Positions 16,332 through 25,282 of a stretch of 64,000 nucleotides of DNA are shown piece after piece. The position numbers and the translations under genes are program-made. A model generated the notes under the pieces. It made no database searches, was not told the DNA's origin, and saw only the letters and a program-made list of their open reading frames with translations. Source of the stretch: Acidobacteriota bacterium (lineage in GTDB: Bacteria > Acidobacteriota > Vicinamibacteria > Vicinamibacterales > UBA2999); contig JAKFYH010000040.1 in NCBI GenBank assembly GCA_021730945.1, forward strand, positions 1 to 64,000, written 5' to 3'. How positions within the stretch are numbered: position 1 is the stretch's first letter; each line of letters starts with the position of its first letter.

Positions 16332-17273
16332 CTAGTGCTCGATGCGGATGGTGCCGTCGCCGGTCCTGACCTTCAGTGTCTTGCCGCCATCGCCCATCCG
16401 CGTCCGCAGGACGCGGCGGCGGTCGCGCCGCTCATCGCTGTCCTCACCGCGCCGCCGCTCGTCGCGCTCGTCGTCCAGTTGCGGATGCGAGGAGCGCACC
16501 GTGCCGTCGCTGGTTTCGGCGTCGAGTTCGGCGTTGAACGGCGAGGGCAGCGTCAGCGTGACGCTGCCATCACCGGTGGTGAGCTCCCAGTGATCGGCCA
16601 TCACGCTGCCGGCGTCAATCTGCGCCCTAACCGAACCGTCGCCGGTCTTGAGGCGCAGGGCCGACGGACTGCCCTCGAAGCCGATGCTGCCATCGTCGGT
16701 CTCCAGGTCGAGCCTGCCGCTGACCTTGTCAAGCCGGATCGAGCCGTCGCCCGAGCGCACCTGCACCTCGCCAGACAGCCGGCTCGCGGTGACGCTGCCG
16801 TCCACGGTCGTGAGCTGAATCTTGCCGTCGACGGCCTCGGCGCGAATGGAGCCGTCGCCGCTGCGGGCGACGATGTTGCTCTGGCGCGGCACCACCACGC
16901 GCAGCCGCGCGGTCGGCGAGACGTGCACGCCAATGGTGACGCCACCGAACTCGCGGCGCGAAGGCCCGGTCACCTTCAACACGATCTGATCACCCTGCTG
17001 GGTGGCCTCGACCTTGATCTCGTCGAGCAGCGACTGTTCCATCGCCCGCTTCTCGATTTCGACTTCCACTTCCGGCTTGTCCCACGAGTGAATTTCGATG
17101 GCGCCGTCGAAGGTGTCAAGGTTGATGGTGGCCTGGCCGGTGACGGTGAACGCCTTGGTTTCGCGGGCCGACAGCCCTTCGGTATTGAGGTTGACCTCGC
17201 ACCCCGCCAGCAGCACCGACGCGAGCAGCCACGCGCCCGCAACGGGCAGTGAGCGATGGTTCGTGAGCCTCAT
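16332..17273 (-). CDS. Lipoprotein with DUF4097-like beta-repeat domain
   Basis: Secreted 313-residue protein with an N-terminal lipoprotein signal (hydrophobic stretch ending LLASVLLAGC, Cys25 the lipidation site). The mature part is a right-handed-beta-solenoid-like region built from short repeats containing SGDGSIR, TDDGSI, TGDGSV and related strings, each predicted to form a strand and turn, as in DUF4097 and other adhesin-like proteins. A charged linker (DDERDERRRGEDSDERRDRRR) comes before the last repeat. The start ATG at 17273 has GAGGTG close upstream. It is the last gene of the nagA-ROK run and may be exposed at the envelope. Exact function unknown. Confidence 0.78.
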   Translation of the reverse strand: MRLTNHRSLPVAGAWLLASVLLAGCEVNLNTEGLSARETKAFTVTGQATINLDTFDGAIEIHSWDKPEVEVEIEKRAMEQSLLDEIKVEATQQGDQIVLKVTGPSRREFGGVTIGVHVSPTARLRVVVPRQSNIVARSGDGSIRAEAVDGKIQLTTVDGSVTASRLSGEVQVRSGDGSIRLDKVSGRLDLETDDGSIGFEGSPSALRLKTGDGSVRAQIDAGSVMADHWELTTGDGSVTLTLPSPFNAELDAETSDGTVRSSHPQLDDERDERRRGEDSDERRDRRRVLRTRMGDGGKTLKVRTGDGTIRIEH

Positions 17274-17301
17274 GAGCACCTCAGGCAGATAGACGAACGG
17301 G

Positions 17302-18495
17302 TCACCGTTCGTGTTCCCAGGCCGCAATTCCACCGAGATAGGTCTGGCGGACGCGAAGGCCGGCGCCGAGCACGACCAGGTCGGCGGTGCGGCCCGCGGC
17401 AATTTCCCCCGCATCGTCCAGGCCCAGCGCCGCAGCCGGCGTGGTGGAACACATGCGGGCGGCGTCGGGCAGTGACACGCCCACCTGCTCGACCAGCAAC
17501 CTGAACGCGGCATCCATGGTCAGGATGCTCCCTGCCAGCGTGCCGTCGGCCAGCACGGCACTGCGGTCGGTCACGATGATTTCCTGCTCGCCGAGCCGCG
17601 CCCGCGCGCCCACCGGCAGGCCGGCGCCGGAGGTGCCATCGGTGATCGCCATCATGCGGCGGGCGGATTTCTGGCGAACGGCGAGCGCGACCAGCGCGGG
17701 ATGGACATGGAATCCATCGCAAATAATCTCGGCGGCGACCGCATCGGACTCGAGGACGGCGCCGGCCACGCCCGGCGAGCGCGAAGTGATCGACGACATC
17801 CGATTGAACAGGTGCGTCGCGTGACAGGCGCCGGCGGCAATCGCCGCGCGGGCCTCGTCATAGCTCGCCCCGCTGTGGCCGATCGACACGCGATGCCCCG
17901 CCGCGGTGAGCGCGCGAACCAGGTCGAGGCCGCCGGGAAGTTCCGGCGCCAGCGTGATGATGCCGGCCGCCGGCCGGTGATCGGCAATCACGCTGAGAAT
18001 CTCGGCCGCACCGTAGTCCCCGGGGTCCGCCGCCGTGGCCGGCGGCGGGAGGCGGAGGCAGCGTCGCGGCTGCGCGCCGTTCCAGTCGGGGTTGATGAAG
18101 TTGCTTTCCAGGTGCGCCGGCAACACCCGCGCCGACTTGAGCGGCCGCTCCGAGGCGGCCGTGGCCACGGAGGTCAAAAACGCCGCCAGCGTGCCCGGGT
18201 CGCACGCCACTGACGTCGGACAGAATCCGGTCACGCCAAACCGCGGCAGGCGACTCGCCACCTCGGCGACAGCGGTGCCGCCATCGAGCACGTCGAAGCC
18301 GGCCACGCCGTGAACGTGCACATCGATGAAGCCGGGGACGATCAGGTGGCCGGCGCAATCAATGCGGGTGGCACCGGCCGGGCCGTCAACGACGCGGGAT
18401 TCGATCGCCGCGATGCGGCCATGTTCGATGATCAGCGTGCCCCGCTCGACGACGCGGTCCGGCAGGACCAGGCCGGCGCCGGCCAGGACCATCAT
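17302..18495 (-). CDS. nagA: N-acetylglucosamine-6-phosphate deacetylase
   Basis: Amidohydrolase of 397 residues that removes acetate from GlcNAc-6-phosphate in amino-sugar recycling. Seen: PGFIDVHVHG metal motif near residue 60, LPAHLESNFIN, SIGHSGASYDEA, HLFNRMSSI and ICDGFHVHP, and the catalytic aspartate in ITDGTSGAG, all in NagA order. The ATG at 18495 overlaps the stop of the upstream ROK gene by four bases. The coupling suggests that kinase-like protein and deacetylase act on the same sugar, although the ROK partner looks degenerate. nagB and a sugar transporter are not in the window. Confidence 0.92.
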   Translation of the reverse strand: MMVLAGAGLVLPDRVVERGTLIIEHGRIAAIESRVVDGPAGATRIDCAGHLIVPGFIDVHVHGVAGFDVLDGGTAVAEVASRLPRFGVTGFCPTSVACDPGTLAAFLTSVATAASERPLKSARVLPAHLESNFINPDWNGAQPRRCLRLPPPATAADPGDYGAAEILSVIADHRPAAGIITLAPELPGGLDLVRALTAAGHRVSIGHSGASYDEARAAIAAGACHATHLFNRMSSITSRSPGVAGAVLESDAVAAEIICDGFHVHPALVALAVRQKSARRMMAITDGTSGAGLPVGARARLGEQEIIVTDRSAVLADGTLAGSILTMDAAFRLLVEQVGVSLPDAARMCSTTPAAALGLDDAGEIAAGRTADLVVLGAGLRVRQTYLGGIAAWEHER

Positions 18496-19394
18496 GGACG
18501 CGGCCGGGCCGCCGCGCGGGCCGCGCCGAGGGCGACGGCGTTGGCGCCGAGCGTCGACAGCACGATGCGCACCCGTTCCGTCTGTGCCGGCCGCAAGCGG
18601 CGGGCGCACTCGAGTCGAATCGCCTCGAGCATCATGTCCCCCGACTCGGCCAGCGTGCCGCCGAGAACAATCGCTTCCGGATCGAGCATGGTGGCCAGGT
18701 TGGCCACGGCCATGCCGACGTACTTCGCGGTATCGCGCACCACCGAGATACACACGCCGTCGCCGACGCGGGCGCCCTGGAAGACGTCGGCGGCGGTCAG
18801 CCGCGACAGGTCGCCGCCGACGTGGTCGGCCACCGCGGAGCGGTCGCCCGACTTGATGCGCCAGACCAGCCGCCGGACGATGCCGGCGGCGGCCACCTCC
18901 GCTTCAAGGCCACCGTAGCGCCGATAGTCTTCCCGCTCGACCGGGTTGAGGGCCAGCCAGCTGATTGAGCCGGCCAGGCCGTGCGCGCCGAACCACGGTT
19001 CGCCGTTCAGAATCACTCCGGCGGTGACGTGCTCGCCGATGCCGCAGGTGATGACCTGCTGCAGGCCTTGGGCGGCGCCGCACCAGTGTTCGGCAATCGC
19101 CGCCGCCGCGCCGGCGCCGATCGGCCGCGCTTCGGCGGTGCCGGGGGCGACGCCAGATAGGGCCGCGGCAATTTCCGGCGGCACCGGCTCACCCATTTGC
19201 GGCAGCGCCACGGCCACCGCCGACACTTTCCCGGCCTCGGCAATGGCGCGGCGGGCGGCGTCTCGCACTGCATCGGCCAGGCGCGGGGGGGACGGCGGCA
19301 GCTCGCCGCGCGAGCGGATCTGGCCGAGGGCGTCGACCACCGCCAGGCGGGCGACCCGGTCTGAAAGATCGATGCCGAGTGTCAGGTCAGACAT
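18492..19394 (-). CDS. ROK-family protein, probably not an active kinase
   Basis: The 300-residue protein keeps the ROK fold: N-terminal phosphate loop LGIDLSDRVARLAVVD, glycine-rich GIGEHVTAGVILNGEPWFG and C-terminal MLDPEAIVLGGTLAES. Two hallmarks are lost. The catalytic ND(A/G) motif expected after residue 90 is replaced by PIGAGAAAAIAEHW, and the zinc-binding CxCGxxGCxE motif by a cysteine-free stretch (LALNPVEREDYRRYGG). ROK members are sugar kinases or repressors; this one has no N-terminal helix-turn-helix and may be a sugar sensor or a dead kinase. It is coupled to nagA by a four-base overlap and overlaps the PIN-like gene by eight bases. Confidence 0.75.
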   Translation of the reverse strand: MSDLTLGIDLSDRVARLAVVDALGQIRSRGELPPSPPRLADAVRDAARRAIAEAGKVSAVAVALPQMGEPVPPEIAAALSGVAPGTAEARPIGAGAAAAIAEHWCGAAQGLQQVITCGIGEHVTAGVILNGEPWFGAHGLAGSISWLALNPVEREDYRRYGGLEAEVAAAGIVRRLVWRIKSGDRSAVADHVGGDLSRLTAADVFQGARVGDGVCISVVRDTAKYVGMAVANLATMLDPEAIVLGGTLAESGDMMLEAIRLECARRLRPAQTERVRIVLSTLGANAVALGAARAAARPRP

Positions 19395-19803
19395 GCTCTG
19401 GTTGCCAATCTGGGTGCGCGTGCAGCTTGCGTCCATCAAGCGGCAGCGGCGCGTTAACGAAGAGGTGTTGGTGGAACCGGGTCAACAGTTGCATCAATCC
19501 GCGTTGGTCGGGCGCCGCCATCACGATCACGCCGGCTCCGTGCGCCGGCGGAAACTGGGAGTCATCCAGGTAGTCACGATCGAGCGTGATCAAGGTCCGC
19601 TGCAACTGCCGCGCCAGCCGGTAGTGCTCGGTGTCGCGCGCCCGCCGCAAGTCGGGATGGTCAAGCACGAACAGGACGTCCCAGCGCAGTTGGTCGCGCA
19701 TGAACCGCACCACGCCCGACGGGACATTGGCGTCGGCGTAGACACGCGGACGGTTCCTAACCGCATCGGCAACCGGGCCCAGTTCCGACCACAGTGTCCC
19801 CAT
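19387..19803 (-). CDS. DUF5615 PIN-like protein
   Basis: 138 residues resembling the DUF5615/Mut7-C PIN-like fold. The acidic motif YADANVPSGVVRFMRD near the N-terminus and TLITLDRDYLDD in the middle are the family's conserved metal-ligand segments. Some relatives are the toxin halves of toxin-antitoxin pairs with DUF433, but no such small partner is adjacent here, so it may be an orphan nuclease-like domain. It sits between the deoxyhypusine-synthase-like gene (10 bases upstream) and the ROK gene (eight-base overlap), and its codon use matches them. Confidence 0.72.
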   Translation of the reverse strand: MGTLWSELGPVADAVRNRPRVYADANVPSGVVRFMRDQLRWDVLFVLDHPDLRRARDTEHYRLARQLQRTLITLDRDYLDDSQFPPAHGAGVIVMAAPDQRGLMQLLTRFHQHLFVNAPLPLDGRKLHAHPDWQPEHV

Positions 19804-19813
19804 AGTCCAGTCG

Positions 19814-20944
19814 TCAGGCGTTGGCTTTCCCGCGCTTCTTGATCTGCCGCCGCGCTTCCCGCTCGAGAGCCTTGACCAGGGCCGGGCGCTTGGCCAGCAG
19901 GTCCTTGCGCGGACGGCGGCCGTTCTTATGGCCCACCGCGTATTCGCAAAACAGCGGGAAAGCGATGGTCGAATCCGCGTAAACCACGGCCGTGTCGGGC
20001 AGGACGCTGGGATTGACCTTGCCCCAGCTCACCGCCTCGGCCGGCGTGGCACCTGACAAGCCGCCCCAGACCACCGAGTCGGTGGTGATCTGGATGAAGT
20101 AATCGTTGCCACCCTTGAGGATGCCGTAAACCTCCCAGAGCGTCGGCTGGCCCTGGAGATAGAAGTTCTTCGGCGAGCCGCCGCCCAGGATCACGCAGCC
20201 GTTCTTCTCGGCGGCGCGGATGATGGCGCACACCTCATTGACGTCCTTGTTGGGATCGACCTGCAAGGTGCTGCGGTTGATCAACTCGTGGTAGGCGATG
20301 TTCATGCCGATCGAACTGTCGCCGGGCGACGAGGTGTAGATCGGGACGCCGCACTTGGCCGCCGCGGCGACCAGCGAGTACTTGGCGCAGCCGGGCCGGA
20401 CCTTCAGCAGGTGGCGGCCGAGCGCCTCGTGCAGTTCGGCCGACGACACCGGGCCCTCGAGCCGGCTGGCCACCAGGAACTCGCGGATGAAGCTGTCGGT
20501 GTCGAGCAGCACCTGCGCCGGGAACAACACGTCGTAGATGCGAATCACGCCTTCCTCGTAGAGCACGCGGTCGTCGACGAACGGTGAGCCGCGGCGCAAC
20601 GTGAAGTTCAGCGCATAGTGGAGATCGTGATAGAGGTTGGCGCCGGTGCTGATGATGAAGTCGATCAACCCGCGCTCCATCAACTCGATCACGCAGCCGC
20701 CCAGGCCGGCCGGGGTCATGGCGCCGGCGATGGTCAGGGCGATGGTCGTGTTGTTCTGCCGGGCGAGCATCTTGTCGCCGTAAATCCGGCAGGCTTCGCC
20801 CAGCCGCGCCCCGTTGAAGGCCTGGAAGCCATCGTCGATCAGGGTGCGCACGGCGGCACTGCCCTTGGGACGGTAGTAGCGAATCGGCTTGCCCTTGAGA
20901 AACGACTTGGGACCCTTGGGGGCGCCCGGGGATCGGTACGGCAT
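19814..20944 (-). CDS. Deoxyhypusine synthase family protein
   Basis: NAD-dependent deoxyhypusine synthase homologue, 376 residues. Conserved blocks include TIAGAMTPAGLGG, IISTGANLYHDLHYAL, VPIYTSSPGDSSIG, VILGGGSPKNF and the active-site lysine segment PAEAVSWGKVNP. In eukaryotes and archaea this enzyme adds aminobutyl from spermidine to a lysine of eIF5A. Bacteria have EF-P instead, so bacterial relatives are thought to act on free polyamines (homospermidine-synthase-like or related). No polyamine gene is adjacent. The ATG at 20944 gives the family start; the gene diverges from the sigma-54 activator. The active-site Lys is present, so activity is likely. The substrate is unknown. Confidence 0.85.
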   Translation of the reverse strand: MPYRSPGAPKGPKSFLKGKPIRYYRPKGSAAVRTLIDDGFQAFNGARLGEACRIYGDKMLARQNNTTIALTIAGAMTPAGLGGCVIELMERGLIDFIISTGANLYHDLHYALNFTLRRGSPFVDDRVLYEEGVIRIYDVLFPAQVLLDTDSFIREFLVASRLEGPVSSAELHEALGRHLLKVRPGCAKYSLVAAAAKCGVPIYTSSPGDSSIGMNIAYHELINRSTLQVDPNKDVNEVCAIIRAAEKNGCVILGGGSPKNFYLQGQPTLWEVYGILKGGNDYFIQITTDSVVWGGLSGATPAEAVSWGKVNPSVLPDTAVVYADSTIAFPLFCEYAVGHKNGRRPRKDLLAKRPALVKALEREARRQIKKRGKANA

Positions 20945-21066
20945 CGCTTCTAGGGTATTCCAGAATCTCGCGGTCCGCGGCCCCGGTTTGAGGCATCGCC
21001 GCTGGCTTTGGGGTAGCATCTGGTCTGTGCAACAGGACGATTGCCGCCAACCGGCCGGGGTGTGGC

Positions 21067-22419
21067 GTGGATGACCTGACGTTCGCGGCGCGCCGTCACA
21101 GCGCCGGGACGGGCGGCCACCGCGCCGAGCCGCCCGATATCGAGGCCCGCTTCAAGAACCTGGTCCAGTCGCCACTGCGCGCCGGCATCCTGCGCTTCCT
21201 GTCGGCGCGCCCGGACGAGACGTTCGACACCGAGCTCATCATGCAGACGTTCGGCCGCATGCGGCAGGACGTCGACAACTGCATCCGTGAACTGGTCGAG
21301 TTCGGCGTCGTCCGCAAGCATGCGGGCGACCCGGCCGCCTACGGCAGCATGCGGCCCGAGAATGAACCGGTCGCCCAGCTGCTGGACGTCTTCCTGGAAG
21401 GCCGCGCCAACCTCGGCATCGAGGAAGCCTCGCCGTCGGTGCAACGCTTCCGCGAAATGATCGGCCGCGACGAGAAGATGCTGGCGATCTTCGAGTGGAT
21501 CCGCACCGCCGCCAAGTCGGACATCTCGGTGCTGATCCTCGGCCCGACCGGGGCCGGCAAGGAAGTGGTCGCGCGCATGATCCACGAGCTGTCGCGGCGC
21601 GGCCCGGAAAATTTCCAGGCCGTCAACTGCGCGGCACTGCCCGATAGCCTGTTCGAGTCGGAAATCTTCGGCTACGAAAAGGGCGCGTTCACGGGTGCGC
21701 ACGACCGCAAGCAGGGCCGCCTCGAAATGGCCAACGGCGGCACCCTCTTTCTCGACGAAGTCGGCGACATGTCGCTGATGGCGCAAGCCAAGCTGCTGCG
21801 GGTGCTCGAGGAACGCCGGTTCGAACGGCTCGGCGGCAACAAGTCGATCCACGTCGACTTCCGCCTGATCTCGGCGACCAACCGCCCGCTCGACATGTTC
21901 GTGCGCGAAAGCCGCTTCCGCGAGGACCTCTACTACCGCATCAACGCCTTCGCCATCCGCCTGCCGTCGTTGCGCGAACGCGCCGTCGACATCCCGGTGC
22001 TGGCCAATCGCTTCCTCGCCCGCTACTGCGCCGCCAACGGGCTGCCACTCGACGCCAAGCAGTTCTCGCCAGAGTCGCAAGACCTGCTGGCCTCGTACCA
22101 CTGGCCGGGGAACATCCGCGAACTGGAAAGCACCGTGTCGCGCGCCGCGCTGTCCGCCCCAGGGCGATCGATTCGCGCCGCCGACATCGAGTTCCTGCAC
22201 GGCCACGCCATGCCGCGCCCGGAGGAGAACTCGAACCGCCTGCCCACGCTGCGCGACTCTGAACGTGCCCACATCATTCGCGTGCTTGAAGCCACCGAAT
22301 GGAACAAGCTCGAAGCCGCCAAGGTGCTCGACATCAGCCGCGGCACGTTGTACCGGAAGATTGATGAATACGGACTCGAACCATCGGCCGGCGCGGGACG
22401 GAGACGTGGACGAGGCTAG
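21067..22419 (+). CDS. Sigma-54-dependent activator with N-terminal winged-helix-like sensor region
   Basis: Enhancer-binding protein of 450 residues without a receiver domain. Residues about 28-95 look like a winged helix (LRAGILRFLSARPDETFDTELI ... VVRKHAG). The AAA+ domain spans about 125-350, with Walker A GPTGAGKE (159-166) and the sigma-54 contact loop GAFTGA (196-201). The C-terminus has a Fis-type helix-turn-helix (AAKVLDISRGTLYRKIDEYG). It would remodel sigma-54 RNA polymerase at target promoters; signal and targets are unknown. The start is GTG at 21067, since no in-frame ATG fits. An HD-GYP/GGDEF gene follows after 331 bases, so control of a c-di-GMP or motility programme is a plausible inference. 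Confidence 0.88.
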   Translation: MDDLTFAARRHSAGTGGHRAEPPDIEARFKNLVQSPLRAGILRFLSARPDETFDTELIMQTFGRMRQDVDNCIRELVEFGVVRKHAGDPAAYGSMRPENEPVAQLLDVFLEGRANLGIEEASPSVQRFREMIGRDEKMLAIFEWIRTAAKSDISVLILGPTGAGKEVVARMIHELSRRGPENFQAVNCAALPDSLFESEIFGYEKGAFTGAHDRKQGRLEMANGGTLFLDEVGDMSLMAQAKLLRVLEERRFERLGGNKSIHVDFRLISATNRPLDMFVRESRFREDLYYRINAFAIRLPSLRERAVDIPVLANRFLARYCAANGLPLDAKQFSPESQDLLASYHWPGNIRELESTVSRAALSAPGRSIRAADIEFLHGHAMPRPEENSNRLPTLRDSERAHIIRVLEATEWNKLEAAKVLDISRGTLYRKIDEYGLEPSAGAGRRRGRG

Positions 22420-22750
22420 ATGCCCAGCGACGCCTCACGAATGTCTTTAATGTCGCTTAGAGTCATATTAATTCTGGGTCGTCGGTACGATTTGCACGAA
22501 ATAAACCGGCCAAATAAGCCAGCTAACTGTATGTAAACAATGGCATTAGAGACTGGCGACCTGGCCGGGATGCGGCTTCGGTCCTAATTTGCGCTTGTCA
22601 TATGACTTTATGGTCGTGTATGCTCCGTTCGTCGTGAACACACTACGCGCCCCCAAGCCATCCGCTCACTCAATTCGAGGCTCGATTCGGCCAGCTGCGG
22701 CGGCCATTCGGGCCAAGGCGGTTTGGGGTTCATAAGAAGACTCAGCGCAC
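22420..22750. other. Intergenic region, AT-richer than surroundings, no gene seen
   Basis: 331 bases between the sigma-54 activator and the HD-GYP gene. It is visibly AT-richer than its flanks near 22440-22620. I see no ORF with coding character, no tRNA and no recognisable riboswitch. One promoter-like pair is listed separately. Confidence 0.5.
22595..22624 (+). promoter_or_regulatory. Candidate sigma-70 promoter TTGTCA-N18-TATGCT
   Basis: A -35-like TTGTCA (22595-22600) and a -10-like TATGCT (22619-22624) are separated by 18 bases in the AT-rich stretch, about 127 bases before the HD-GYP/GGDEF start. The match is fair, not perfect. Confidence 0.35.
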
Positions 22751-25276
22751 ATGCGCTCCTTACCGCTTCCGGCACGGATTTACATCGGCGCCACCGTGGC
22801 TTTCGGCGCCTTGCTGGTAGTGTCGCTCGGCCCAAGAGCCACCTTTGCCAGCCCGATTCTCTTCTCCGCCCTGCTCCTGACCTCGGCAATCACCTCCGCG
22901 TTCAAGGTCAGCTTGCCGCTGGCCAAGAGCGGCTCGACCATGTCGGTCTCCTACGCGGTCGACTTCGCCACCCTGCTGCTGCTCGGCCCCAACGAAACGA
23001 TGATCGTCGCGGTCATCAGCGCATGGAGCCAGTGCACCTTCCGCATGAAGGTGAAGAATCCGCTCTATCGCACGCTGTTCAGCATGGCCTGCCTGGCCAT
23101 CACGGTGCAGGGCGCCGGCTTCGCCTATCTGGCGCTCGGCGGCGTGCCCGGTACGCTGGCCCACGACGTCCCCGGCCTGGCCAAGCCGCTGGTTGCCGCC
23201 GCGACCACCTACTTCGTCTTCAATACCTGTCTGATCGCCGTCGCCGTGGCGTTGGCCACCCGCCAGGGGTTCGTCACGGTCTGGAACCAGAACTTCCTGT
23301 GGAGCGCTCCCAGCTACTTTGTCGGCGCCGGCGCGGCCGCGATCGCGACCTGGGCAGTCATGACGTCCGGCGTCTGGATGGCCTTGCTGGCCGCCGCGCC
23401 GCTCTACCTCACCTATCGCACCTACAAGGTCTATCTCGGCCGCATCGACGATGAGCGCCGGCACGTCGAGGAGATGGCCGATCTTCACCTGGCCACCATC
23501 GAGGCCCTGGCGCTGGCCATCGACGCCAAGGATCAGACCGCGCAGTCGCATATTCGCCGCGTGCAGGTCTACGCGACGGGTATCGCCCGCGGTCTCGGCA
23601 TGTCCGACACCGAGATCCAGGGCGTGAAGACCGCGGCGCTGCTGCACGACATCGGCAAGCTGGCAGTGCCTGAGCACATTCTCTCGAAGCCGGGTCCGCT
23701 GACCCAGGAAGAGTTCCAGAAGATCCGCGTCCACCCGCAGGTCGGCGCCGAGATCATCAGCGCCGTGCCGTTCCCGTATCCGGTCGCGCCACTCATCCTC
23801 AGCCACCATGAGCGGTGGGACGGCAAGGGCTATCCGCAGGGTCTCAAGGGCGAGGAGATCCCGCTCGGCGCGCGCATCCTGTCGGTGGTTGATTATTTCG
23901 ACGCGCTGACCTCGGACCGGCCCTATCACAAGGCCATGACGCACGAAGCCGCGCTCGCCCTGCTCCAGCAGGAAGCGGGCCGCGCGCTTGACCCCACCGT
24001 GGTCGCCATGTTCATCAAGATGGAAGCCGAAATGGCCGCCGCGGCCGGCACGATCGACACCGCGACACCGCGGCGGCTGTCGCTCGAACCCACCAACGAG
24101 CGCGGGCGCCCGGCCGTCGGATTCCAGCCCGAATCGGCCAAGAGCAGCACCGTCTTCGAGGACATCGCCCTCGCGCATCGCGAAATCTACGCGCTCTACG
24201 AAATTGCCCAGACCATGGGCACCAGCCTAGGTGTCGCCGACACCATGGCGCTGATTTCGTCCAAGCTGTCGAACCTGGTGCCGTTCTCGACCTGCTCGCT
24301 GTTCCTGTTCGATGAGGAAGTGGACACCTTGCGGTGCCGCTTCGCCACCGGCGTCGAGGCCGAGGCCATCGGCTCCATGTCGGTGCTGGCCGGCCAGGGC
24401 CTCACCGGCTGGGTCGCGCGCAACCGGCGGCCGCTGGTCAACGCCCGCCCGAGCGCGGAATTCGAAGCCGCCGGCCTGACCGGGGTGGCAACCACGCTGC
24501 AGTCGGCGCTGGTCGCGCCGCTGGTGTTCAGCGATCGCTTCATCGGCACGCTATCGGTCTATTCGACCCAGGCCGATTTCTACACCGACGACCACCGCCG
24601 CCTGCTCGACCGCGTGAGCGAACAGGCCTCCGCCGTTATTCACAACTCGATCGTCTTCGAGCAAACCCAGGAAGACTCACTGACCGATCCGCTCACCGGC
24701 CTGCCAAACACGCGATTCATGTTCATGCACCTGACCCGCGAACTGGCGCGCGCCGAGCGCCTGAAGGCCGAAGTGGCGCTGCTGGTCATGGACCTCGACA
24801 GCTTCAAGGAAATCAACGACAGCCACGGCCACCATGTCGGCGACCGCGCCCTGCGCGAGGTCGCCACCGTCCTGCGATCCGCGATCCGGCCCTACGACAT
24901 CTGCGTGCGTTATGCCGGCGACGAATTCATCGTCGTGCTGTCGGGCTGTGGCGCCGAAGAGGCCGACCGCAAGCGGCTGGAATTGCAGCGGACCGTCGAC
25001 GATCTGCTGTTCGAAGCGCGGCCGGGCCGGCGGTTGCCGCTCGCCATCAGCATCGGCGCCGCCATCTACCCGCAGGACGGCGACAGCTACGAAGCGCTGC
25101 TGGCCACGGCCGACAGCCGCATGTATCGCGACAAGTCGCGCCGCAAGCAGCGCATCCAGGTGCAGCCGGCCGCCACCGGCACCGACGGGTTGCCGGCCGT
25201 GAGCGTGCCGCTGCCGCCGGTGGTCGCCGAAATCACCGACATCGACATTCAACGGGCGGGCTTCGGAGTACTGTAA
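22751..25276 (+). CDS. Membrane HD-GYP / GAF / GGDEF c-di-GMP protein
   Basis: 841 residues combining synthesis and breakdown modules for cyclic di-GMP. Residues 1-225 hold about seven hydrophobic helices (a MASE-like membrane sensor). Residues about 240-430 are an HD-GYP phosphodiesterase, with His299-Asp300 in LLHDIGKL and His352 through the GYP motif 360-362. Residues about 474-640 are a GAF sensor. Residues about 645-810 are a GGDEF cyclase with the active loop written AGDEF (722-726), which still has the essential Gly-Asp-Glu-Phe. Both catalytic sites look intact, so membrane and GAF signals may decide which one dominates. The tail (PAATGTDGLPAVSVPLPPVV) is disordered. The next gene begins six bases after the stop. 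Confidence 0.9.
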   Translation: MRSLPLPARIYIGATVAFGALLVVSLGPRATFASPILFSALLLTSAITSAFKVSLPLAKSGSTMSVSYAVDFATLLLLGPNETMIVAVISAWSQCTFRMKVKNPLYRTLFSMACLAITVQGAGFAYLALGGVPGTLAHDVPGLAKPLVAAATTYFVFNTCLIAVAVALATRQGFVTVWNQNFLWSAPSYFVGAGAAAIATWAVMTSGVWMALLAAAPLYLTYRTYKVYLGRIDDERRHVEEMADLHLATIEALALAIDAKDQTAQSHIRRVQVYATGIARGLGMSDTEIQGVKTAALLHDIGKLAVPEHILSKPGPLTQEEFQKIRVHPQVGAEIISAVPFPYPVAPLILSHHERWDGKGYPQGLKGEEIPLGARILSVVDYFDALTSDRPYHKAMTHEAALALLQQEAGRALDPTVVAMFIKMEAEMAAAAGTIDTATPRRLSLEPTNERGRPAVGFQPESAKSSTVFEDIALAHREIYALYEIAQTMGTSLGVADTMALISSKLSNLVPFSTCSLFLFDEEVDTLRCRFATGVEAEAIGSMSVLAGQGLTGWVARNRRPLVNARPSAEFEAAGLTGVATTLQSALVAPLVFSDRFIGTLSVYSTQADFYTDDHRRLLDRVSEQASAVIHNSIVFEQTQEDSLTDPLTGLPNTRFMFMHLTRELARAERLKAEVALLVMDLDSFKEINDSHGHHVGDRALREVATVLRSAIRPYDICVRYAGDEFIVVLSGCGAEEADRKRLELQRTVDDLLFEARPGRRLPLAISIGAAIYPQDGDSYEALLATADSRMYRDKSRRKQRIQVQPAATGTDGLPAVSVPLPPVVAEITDIDIQRAGFGVL

Positions 25277-25282
25277 GAGGCG

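Noticed and set aside
16332-17513. Longer N-terminus for the beta-repeat lipoprotein
   Set aside because: The upstream part overlaps nagA out of frame, while the ATG at 17273 has a ribosome site and begins a clean lipoprotein signal.
19387-19803. Complete toxin-antitoxin pair
   Set aside because: Only the DUF5615 PIN-like gene is present; no DUF433 or other small partner lies beside it.
22420-22750. c-di-GMP riboswitch upstream of the HD-GYP/GGDEF gene
   Set aside because: I could not find the expected core motifs or helices; only a promoter-like pair is visible.
22760-24178. Long minus-strand open frame opposite the HD-GYP gene
   Set aside because: Antisense to the intact HD-GYP/GAF/GGDEF gene; no recognisable domain.
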